In this document: positions 56,267 to 64,000 of the stretch, piece by piece
Layout of the letters: each line of letters begins with the position of its first letter
Numbering within the stretch: the first letter of the stretch is position 1
Origin: Spiroplasma endosymbiont of Atherix ibis
GTDB lineage: Bacteria; Bacillota_I; Bacilli_A; Mycoplasmatales; Mycoplasmataceae
Assembly (NCBI RefSeq): GCF_964020005.1
Contig: NZ_OZ026474.1
Coordinates: 1-64,000, forward strand
Length of the DNA stretch: 64,000 nt
Reading direction: 5' to 3'
Notes under the pieces: generated by a model
Seen by the model: only the letters and a program-made list of their open reading frames with translations
Databases searched by the model: none
Told to the model about the DNA's origin: nothing
Position numbers and translations under genes: made by a program

Positions 56267-57168
56267 CTTTTTTCTCTAACTTCTAATTGTTTTTGTACTT
56301 TATCTTCAATCATTTTAGTAAATGCTCACATTTTTTCTCTTTTTAAAAATCCCATAAATCTAATGTAATTAACTTTTAATGGTTTAAAATTTATTATTCC
56401 AATTTCAACATTTTTTAAAATACGAGCTATTTGTTTATTCATTAAAACTTGATCTTTACATTGTTCAAGTTTTTTTCTTTGTTCTTCGGGAAAATCCTTC
56501 AAATTCTTATAAACATTTTCAATGCAACCATATTTTGAGATAAGTTTTGTAGCAGTACTGTAGTGCATACCTCTAACACCTTTTATATTATCTGATTGAT
56601 CTCCTAATAGAGATTTCATATCTGGTATTTGATATGGTTTACATCCAAATTTTTCAATTACTTCTTTTGTTGTAATTACTTCTTGTTTACATTTTTTAGA
56701 TTGTTGTGAAACAATTCTTACATCATCTGAAACTAATTGATATGTATCTTTATCATTTGATATTATATCTACTTGATATCCCAATTTAACTGCTATTCTA
56801 GCAATTGTTCCCATAATATCATCACCTTCAAATTTTACTTTTTCATATCACGGAATATTTGCTGAAGTTAAAAAATCTCTTACTAGCTGCATTTGTGGAA
56901 TTAAATCAGATGGTGTTTCTTTTCTTGTAGCTTTATATTCTGGATAAATTTCTCTTCTTCAACACTCTTTGCCAACATCAAATGTTACTATGACTGTATG
57001 ATATTCATTTGATTGAATTAATTGAAAAATATTTGCAACAAATACATAGACTGCATTTATTAAAAAACCTTCTCTATTTATTGCTATTTTTTTTCTTTTT
57101 AAACTTCCATAATATCCCTTATGAAGAAGGTGATATCCATCTATGATTACCACTTTTTTCTTATTCAT
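56239..57168 (-). CDS. 5'-3' exonuclease (Pol I N-terminal domain type, stand-alone)
   Basis: Flap/5' nuclease that removes RNA primers and flaps. It encodes 309 residues: VVIIDGYHLLHKGYYGS, VTFDVGKECWRREIYPEYKATR, the metal-binding FEGDDIMGTIA, ISNDKDTYQLVSD and PDMKSLLGDQSDNIKGVRGM with the helix-hairpin-helix. No polymerase domain follows, so it is the separate YpcP-type nuclease. TGA codons (TCA on the plus strand) at 56956, 56848 and 56326 are Trp. The start is preceded by AAAGGAGAA. It lies 13 bp after the YigZ-like gene on the same strand. Confidence 0.9.
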
Positions 57169-57181
57169 TGCTATTCTCCTT

Positions 57182-57790
57182 TTAGTAATATCCTTGTTCT
57201 TTTTTTTCTATTTTAATTTTATTTTTAATTGAATCTAATTTTTCTATTTCTTTTAATTTAAAATTAGCATGAACAATTTCATTTATATATTTATATTTAA
57301 TTTCATCAGATATATTTTTTAAATATAGATTAATATTTTTAATATCAGAAATATTAAAAGAAATCTCTATATTATAAAGAAACTCCAATTTTTTAAAATT
57401 AGTTTCTTTTAGGAATTTAATAGCACAGGTACTATAAGATTTTTGTAAGCCTCCTGTTCCTAATTTAATACCTCCATAATATCTTTTTACAAAAATAATT
57501 AGATTGGTTAAATTATTAATTTCAATTAACTTTAGCAATGGTTCACTTGCTGTTCCATTGGGTTCTCCATCATTATTGTATCCATAAGTTAATTTTTTAT
57601 CCCCATATCTAAAGGCATAACAATTATGAGTTGCACTTTTATCCTTGTTATTTTTTATGAATATATCTAGTTCTTCTTTATTTTTAATTTTTGAAATATA
57701 GGTAATGAATTTTGATTTCTTAACTATATAATTACATTCAATAATTTTTTCATTTTTTAGTATTTTTAAAGATATCATAACTTCTATCAT
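57182..57790 (-). CDS. YigZ/IMPACT family protein
   Basis: It encodes 202 residues with KKSKFITYISKI, the family motif ATHNCYAFRYGDKK, NDGEPNGTASEPLLKLIE and FVKRYYGGIKLGTGGLQKSY. The family fold resembles domains of ribosomal factors, and its biochemical role is not settled. The start ATG (plus-strand end 57790) has AAAGGT about ten bases upstream; the later Met at residue 5 is possible. It is the first gene of the only minus-strand unit in the window. Confidence 0.88.
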   Translation of the reverse strand: MIEVMISLKILKNEKIIECNYIVKKSKFITYISKIKNKEELDIFIKNNKDKSATHNCYAFRYGDKKLTYGYNNDGEPNGTASEPLLKLIEINNLTNLIIFVKRYYGGIKLGTGGLQKSYSTCAIKFLKETNFKKLEFLYNIEISFNISDIKNINLYLKNISDEIKYKYINEIVHANFKLKEIEKLDSIKNKIKIEKKEQGYY

Positions 57791-57817
57791 TTATTATTTT
57801 ACCTTTAATAAGATTAA

Positions 57818-57826
57818 AATATAACA
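57818..57826 (-). promoter_or_regulatory. Extended -10 promoter of the yigZ-exonuclease unit
   Basis: On the minus strand the sequence reads TGTTATATT, an extended -10. Transcription would start near 57811, about 20 nt before the start codon. It is divergent from the secA promoter. Confidence 0.5.
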
Positions 57827-57871
57827 AAATTTATATTTATTATAAATTCTAATAAATATTGATACTATAAC

Positions 57872-57900
57872 TTTATATTTACTAATAATAATTGTATAAT
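57872..57900 (+). promoter_or_regulatory. Promoter of secA
   Basis: TATAAT at 57895-57900 with a TTTATA-like -35 at 57872-57877 (spacer 17 bp). It lies 36 bp before the secA start codon. Confidence 0.5.
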
Positions 57901-57936
57901 TATTAGGATTTTGACTTAATAAAAAGGAGCATTTTA

Positions 57937-60837
57937 ATGGCAAGAGATAAATCGATAATTAAAAAAAATGGAAAAATAGCTGATGAAATTATCTCACTAG
58001 AATCAGTTTATGAAAAATTAAGTGATTCAGATTTAGCAAATAAAACACAAGAATTTAGAGATAGATTAGAAAAAGGAGAAACTTTAGATGACCTATTAGT
58101 TGAAGCTTTTGCAGTTGTAAGAGAAGCTGCTTTTAGAGTTTTAAAATTAAAAGCTTATAAAGTTCAACTTATCGGAGCAATTATTTTACATCAAGGTGAT
58201 ATAGCAGAAATGAGAACTGGGGAAGGTAAAACTTTAACAGGTCTTTTTCCTGCATATTTAAATGCTCTTTCAGGTTTAGGAGTTCACGTTGTTACTGTTA
58301 ATGAATACCTTTCTCAAAGAGATAGTGAAATAAATGGAAGTGTCTATAGTATTTTGGGCTTAACTGTTGGTTTAAATGGAAGAGATCTTTCAAAAGAACA
58401 AAAAAGAATTGCTTATGGACAAGATATTACTTATACAACAAATTCAGAATTAGGATTTGATTATTTAAGAGATAATATGGTTTATCGTTTAGATCAAAAA
58501 GTTCAAAGAAAGTTAAATTTTGCAATTATTGACGAAGCTGATTCAATTCTTATAGATGAGGCAAGAACTCCATTAATTATTTCAGGAGGTAGTCAAAATA
58601 GAATCAATTTATATAAATCAGCGGATTCATTTGCAAAAACTTTAGACTCAAAAATGGATATAGAAATTGACTTAGAATCAAAACAAGTTTATTTAACTGA
58701 GTCAGGGATCAAAAAAGCTCATAAATACTTTAGTATTGAAAACTTATTTGACTTTAGAAATACTGAGCTATTTCACTTAATTATGAATGCTTTAAAAGCT
58801 TTATTCACATTTAAATTAGAAGTAGAATATACTGTTCAAGATAACGAAATTATTTTAATTGACCAATTTACAGGAAGAACTATGCCTGGTAGAGCATATA
58901 GTGATGGTTTACAACAAGCACTTCAAGCAAAAGAAGGTGTTGAAATTGAAGAAGAAACAACAACACTTGCAACTATTACTTATCAAAATTTTTACAGACT
59001 TTATAGTAAACTTTCTGGTATGACAGGTACTGCAAAAACAGAAGAAGAAGAATTCTTAAAAATTTATAATACAAGAGTAATTGTTTGTCCAACAAATAAA
59101 CCAGTTATTAGAGTTGATGAAGCAGATTTAACTTTTGGAACAATAAATGCAAAATTAAAGCATTTAGTAAGAGATTTAGAAGAAGTTACACAAGCTGGAA
59201 GACCTGTGCTTATTGGTACAACTTCAGTTGAATCATCAGAACAAGTAGCTCATTATTTAAAAAATGCTAATTTAAAGTTTGAGATGATTAATGCAAAAAA
59301 TCACCATAGAGAAGCAGAAATTGTTGAAAAAGCAGGACAAGTAGGTTCAATTACTTTAGCTACTAATATGGCAGGACGTGGAACTGATATTAAGCTTTCT
59401 GATGCAGCAAAAGCAAATGGTGGATTATTTGTTATGGGTATTGAACGTAATGAAGCAAGACGTATTGATAATCAGTTACGTGGTAGAGCAGGAAGACAAG
59501 GAGATCCAGGAACTTCAAGATTTTATATTTCAATGGAAGATGAACTTATGGTTCGTTTCTCTTCTCCAAAGTTGAGACAAATGTTCTTAAAACTTGGAGA
59601 CGATCATATTAAATCTAAATTATTTACAAGAGCAATTACAAATGCTCAAAAAAAATTGGAAGGTTTAAATTTTGATCAACGTAAAAACGTTCTTGATTAT
59701 GATAATATTCTTTCACAACAACGTGAAGCTATTTATGCACAAAGAGATTCAATTTTGGAACAAGAATCTTTAAAAGTTGTTCTTTCAAGATTTCATTATA
59801 CAATTGCATTTGAATTTGTAGAAAGAAACTCAGAGTTAGTTCGTGGAGAAAGAACAATAAATATTCCATTATTAATTCAAGAAATAGATGGTAAATTTGT
59901 TTTTGAAGGAAGTTTAACAGAAGAAGATTTTGTAGGTTTGGAAAAACAAGATATAGCTAAAAAAATATCAGAAAAAATGATGGAACATTATATAAATAGA
60001 TCTAGCTTAGTTCCCCATGAAGTAATTTCTGAAATGGAAAGAAGAACAATTCTTCAAACTTTAGATTACTACTGACAAAAACATATTAATTTAACTCAAA
60101 AGTTAAGAAGTGGTATTTACTTGCAACAGTATGCACAAAATAATCCATTACATGAATATGTAGAAGAGTCTGCAAAATTATTTAATAAAATGAAAGTTAT
60201 GATTGCAGAAGAAACAATTATAAAATTAAATGGCTCATTTGTTCAAGAAATGAAAATGAATGAGGAGATTAATTTTGTAGATTTAGAACCTAAAACTGTA
60301 AATATAACAGATAAAGATATTGATGAAATTTTAAAGGAATGAAATATTCCAAAAGAGAATTTTGCAAGAATAGCTGTTGAAAAAAGATTTAAAGAACTAA
60401 AAAAACAATTTAAAAATGATAAAAGTGAATTAGAAAAAGTAAATTTCCAATTTGCAGTTCTTGATGGTTTAATGAAAAAACTTGATGATATGTTTGCTCA
60501 ACAAAATAAACAGGCAGCTGAATTATCATTTGAAGCTATAGAAAAAATAACTAAGAAATTTAATCTTGGTAAAGCATTTACAAAAGAGCAAGTTAAAGAT
60601 AGTTTTGATAAATTGATAAAAGAAACTGAAAAAGATGAAGAAAAAACTAGTCTTTTAATAGAAACACAGATACTAATGGCAATTGCAACTCAATTTGAAT
60701 CTAATCAAAAGCAATTTACAATAACTGATGAAGATGGAAATATTAAAAAGGTTTTTAAAACAAATCCTGATGGTTCAATATCAGAAGATGATATTGAAGA
60801 TACAGAACAAGTTCAAACTAAAACTAAACTAGGATAA
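57937..60837 (+). CDS. secA: Preprotein translocase ATPase SecA
   Basis: Motor that drives proteins through SecYEG. It encodes 966 residues with AEMRTGEGKTLTGLFPAYL (Walker A), IIDEADSILIDEARTPLIISG (DEAD), ATNMAGRGTDIKL and QLRGRAGRQGDPG. It is longer than the ~840 residues of Bacillus SecA; the extra C-terminal ~100 residues are Lys/Glu/Asp-rich, and the usual Cys/His zinc tail is absent. TGA codons at 60073 and 60340 are Trp. The start ATG 57937 follows AAAAGGAG. Confidence 0.96.
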
Positions 60838-60863
60838 TAAAATATTTTATAATTAATTTGTAT

Positions 60864-60896
60864 AAACAAGAATTAAATATTTTTCTTGTTTTTTTC
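60864..60896 (+). terminator. Intrinsic terminator after secA
   Basis: The stem AAACAAGAA / TTCTTGTTT (60864-60872 with 60883-60891), loop 10 nt, is followed by T residues. Confidence 0.72.
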
Positions 60897-60918
60897 ATTT
60901 ATCTATGTAAAATAATTG

Positions 60919-60968
60919 CTAGGAAATAACATCTCTAGGGGCTAAGCTCTAGATTTTTTAGTTCCTAG
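60919..60968 (+). other. Nested inverted repeat in the uvrB leader
   Basis: An outer repeat CTAGGAA / TTCCTAG (60919-60925 with 60962-60968) encloses an inner 7-bp hairpin (60934-60940 with 60947-60953, one G-U pair, loop GCTAAG) followed by TTTTTT. The inner hairpin alone looks like a terminator; the outer pairing would compete with or frame it. It lies 20 bp before uvrB. An attenuator, a second terminator or an operator are all possible. Confidence 0.5.
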
Positions 60969-60988
60969 AATAGATATGAGTATAATAT

Positions 60989-62974
60989 ATGGAAAATTTA
61001 AAACAAAAATTTGAATTAGTAACTGATTATAAACCTAGTGGAGATCAACCAAATGCAATTATTAAATTGATTGATGGTTTAAAAAAGGATGTTAAAAATC
61101 AAGTATTAATGGGTGCAACAGGTACTGGTAAAACTTTCACAATGGCAAATGTCATTAAGGAAATAAATAAGCCAACATTAGTTTTAGCACATAATAAAAC
61201 TCTTGCGATGCAACTGTATATAGAATTAAAAGAATTATTTCCAAATAATAGAGTAGAGTACTATGTTTCTAATTTTGATTTTTATCAACCTGAAGCATAT
61301 ATTCCCTCAAGAGATTTATATATTGACAAAGATGCAAAAAGAAATAATGATTTGGAAATGATGAGATTAAGTGCTATGAATGCATTAATGATTAGAAAAG
61401 ATACAATAGTTGTTGCCTCAGTTGCTTGTATTTATGCAACTCAAGATCCAAAAGAATATGGAAATGTATTTTTTGAACTCCAAGTAGGTCAGATTTTATC
61501 TAAAAAAGATTTGCTAACTTTTTTAGTTCAAACTGGATATATACGAGATGAAAATGATCTTGCAATGGGTTATTTTAGTGCAAAAGGTGATGTAATTAGA
61601 ATTGCACCAAGTTGAACTGATAAATACCATATTAGAATTTCTATGTTTGGTGAAGAAATAGAATATATTGAGATGATTGATATTTTAAACAATCATGTTT
61701 TAGAAAAGTTAAGAATGTTTACAGTTTATCCTGCTGCTGCATATGTAACTAATTTTGACAAAATGAAATTAGTTGTAGAAAATATTAGAAAAGAACTTGA
61801 ACAAAGAGTTAAATGATTTCAAGATCAAAAGAAATTTATTGAAGCAGATAGATTAATGAAAAGAACAAAATATGATATGGAAACTATGAGTGAATTTGGA
61901 ATATGTAGTGGAATAGAAAATTATTCGCCCCATTTAGATTTCAGAGCTCCAGGTGTTCCTCCATTTACATTATTAGATTATTTTGGTGATGACTTTTTAA
62001 CAATTATTGATGAATCACATATGATGATTCCACAATTAAATGCAATGTATAATACAGATAGAAGTAGAAAGCAAACTTTGATAGAACATGGATTTAGATT
62101 ACCCAGTGCAATTGATAATAGACCTCTTAAATTTGAAGAATTTATAGAAAAATTAAAGAACACAATTTATACTTCTGCAACACCAGGTCCTTATGAATTA
62201 GCTTTAACAGAAAATAAAGTTATTGAACAAATAATTAGACCTACTGGTTTAGTTGATCCACAAATTGAAATTCGCTCAACTATAAATCAAATGAATGATA
62301 TAGTCGATGAGATAAACAATGTTGTAAAAAAAGGACAAAAAGTTTTTATAACTGCTATTACAATTAGAATTTCTGAAGATATTACAACTTATTTACAATC
62401 AAGAAATATAAAAGTTTCTTATCTTCATTCTGAATTAAAAACTTTAGAAAGAAATCAAGTTTTAACAGATTTAAGAAAAGGAGTTTATGATGTTATAGTG
62501 GGGGTTAATTTATTAAGAGAAGGATTAGATGTTCCTGAAGTAAGTCTTGTTTGCATTTTAGATGCAAATAAACAAGGTTTTTTAAGAAATACTAGAAGTT
62601 TGATTCAAACAATAGGTAGAGCTGCAAGAAATTCAGAAGGTAGAGTTATATTTTATGCAGACTCAATTTCTCAATCAATGAAAGAAGCTATTGAAGAAAC
62701 TGATAGAAGAAGGAAGATTCAAGAAGAATATAATATTGCTCATAAAATAACTCCAAAAACAATTATTAAAAAAATATCAAATATTATTTCTGATTCAGCA
62801 ATTAGAAATAAAGTTGATGAATTAAAAAAATTAAAAAGAAAAGATAAAGAGAAAAAAAGAGAAGATTTTATTTCTGATTTAAGAAAACAAATGTTAACTG
62901 CAGCAAAAGAACAAAATTATGAAAAAGCTGCAGAACTTAGAGATCTTATTTTAGAGTTACAAGTAGAAAGTTAG
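60989..62974 (+). CDS. uvrB: Excinuclease ABC subunit B
   Basis: DNA-damage verification helicase of nucleotide excision repair. It encodes 661 residues with VLMGATGTGKTFTMANVI (Walker A), the beta-hairpin region YYVSNFDFYQPEAYIPSRDLYIDKD, FLTIIDESHMM (Walker B), GLVDPQIEIR, ARNSEGRVIFYAD and the C-terminal UVR motif AKEQNYEKAAELRDLI. TGA codons at 61613 and 61813 are Trp. The start ATG 60989 has only a weak ribosome binding site (GAGTATAAT). uvrA follows after 11 bp, so the pair is an operon. Confidence 0.96.
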
Positions 62975-62985
62975 AAGGTATAATT

Positions 62986-64000
62986 ATGAATAAAAAAATT
63001 ATTGTAAAAGGAGCAAGAGAACACAATTTAAAAAATATTGATATTGAAATTCCTAAAGAAAAACTTATTGTTTTTACTGGTCTTTCAGGAAGCGGAAAAT
63101 CTTCATTAGCCTTTAATACAATTTATGCAGAAGGTGAGAGAAGATATATCGAATCACTATCTTCATTTTCAAGACAGTTTTTAAAATCTGTTGAAAAACC
63201 AGATGTAGATGAAATAGAAGGTTTAAGCCCCGCAATTTCAATTGATCAAAAAACTACAAGTCATAATCCAAGATCAACTGTAGGTACTACAACAGAAATT
63301 CATGATCATTTAAGATTATTATTTGCAAATATAGGAACTCCTTTTTGTATAAATGGGCATGGTCCTATTAAAACTTCTTCATTAAAAGAAATAATTGAAA
63401 CAATTAAAAAAGAAACAAAAGAAGATGATCAAATTTTTATTTTAGCTCCAGTTATAAGAGATAAAAAAGGAACTCATAAAGATTTATTATTAAAATTAAA
63501 AAAAGAAAATTTCTTAAGAGTTCAAATTAATGGGGAAATAAAAAATTTAGAAGATGATATTCAATTAAAACAAAACAAAAGACACAACATAGATATTGTT
63601 GTTGATAGATTAATTTATAAATTAAAAGATGAAGATTTACAATCAAGAATTTATTCTGCAATTGAAGTTGGTTTAGGATATTCAAATGGTTTAATAAAAA
63701 TTAATTATCCTAAAAAAAATGAATTTACAAGATTATTTTCAACTAAATATTCTTGTAATGAATGTGGCTTTTCAATTCCAAATTTAGAGGCTAATTTATT
63801 TTCTTTTAATAAAAAAAATGGAGCTTGTGAAACTTGTTCAGGATTAGGTGTAAATTTAGAAGCTGATCCAAGTCTAATAATTCCTGATTCATCACTTTCA
63901 ATTAGAGAAGGAGGAATTTTATATTACAAAAATATTGTTGATACAACAAATATTGAGTGACAAAAATTTAAATTACTTTGTGATTATTATCTTATAGATT
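62986..64000 (+). CDS. uvrA: Excinuclease ABC subunit A (3' end outside window)
   Basis: Damage-recognition ATPase of nucleotide excision repair. The first 338 codons are present: KGAREHNLKNIDIEIP, the first Walker A FTGLSGSGKSSLAFNTIYAEG, RRYIESLSSFSRQF, LSPAISIDQKTTSHNPRSTVGTTTEI, and the zinc-finger cysteines CNECGFSIPNLEA and CETCSGLG. The TGA at 63958 is Trp and the frame runs open to the edge. The start ATG 62986 follows AGAAGGTATAAT. It is co-transcribed with uvrB. Confidence 0.97.

Noticed and set aside
59378-59575. Second plus-strand frame inside secA
   Set aside because: It lies entirely inside the conserved SecA helicase motifs and has no start signal.

Overview
This 64 kb window is the start of the chromosome of an AT-rich mollicute. 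TGA is read as tryptophan: dozens of obvious housekeeping proteins (GyrB, SerS, FtsH, RpoB, RpoC, UvrB and others) are cut at conserved Trp positions under the standard code and become full length when TGA is read through, while TAA and TAG are the stops. The gene order dnaA-dnaN-gyrB-gyrA-serS-ffs-tadA-dnaX-recR-tmk-holB, the Spiroplasma/Mesoplasma-type lipoprotein signal peptide and the retained IspD point to the Entomoplasmatales, most likely a Spiroplasma. That assignment is inference; no 16S gene is present.

Layout. 1-8.3 kb: origin-proximal replication block (dnaA truncated by the window edge, a DnaA box, dnaN, gyrB, gyrA, serS), followed at once by a perfect parS-type palindrome and the SRP RNA. 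8.4-22.4 kb: tadA, dnaX, recR (frame broken at its start), tmk, holB, trmN6-like, tilS, ftsH, hslO, an ABC ATPase, a small unknown gene, dusB (in-frame stop), lysS, an AsnA-like gene and ispD. 23-24.2 kb: an IS3-family (IS150-type) element with a broken orfB, flanked by a 14-bp direct repeat. 24.3-31.9 kb: rpsF-ssb-rpsR, rplI-dnaB, a lipoprotein, an Asn/Gln/Ser-rich protein, ung (in-frame stop) and a membrane protein resembling an ECF S component. 31.9-39.8 kb: cysS-rlmB-(SigH-like)-rpmG-secE-nusG, ppiB, rplK-rplA, a HAD phosphatase, a glyA remnant and the L10-leader/rplJ-rplL operon. 39.8-49.4 kb: an acetyltransferase placed between rplL and rpoB, then rpoB-rpoC, rpiB and upp. 49.4-56.2 kb: the complete F1Fo ATP synthase operon atpI-B-E-F-H-A-G-D-C. 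56.2-64 kb: a minus-strand pair (yigZ, 5'-3' exonuclease), then secA, uvrB and the start of uvrA.

Almost everything lies on the plus strand, co-directional with replication away from oriC. Many genes overlap by one base (TAATG), which suggests translational coupling. Operons are separated by compact U-tailed hairpins. Several transcription units start at extended -10 promoters (TGNTATNAT-like), and r-protein operons carry structured leaders (rplJ clear; rplK and rpsF probable).

I see no wholly new multi-gene system. The points most worth a second look are the parS site next to serS, the 14-bp duplication flanking the IS3-type element, the separate lesions in recR, ung and dusB in an otherwise intact core region, the sigma-H-like protein lacking region 4, the acetyltransferase splitting the rplJL-rpoBC block, and the nested inverted repeat in front of uvrB.
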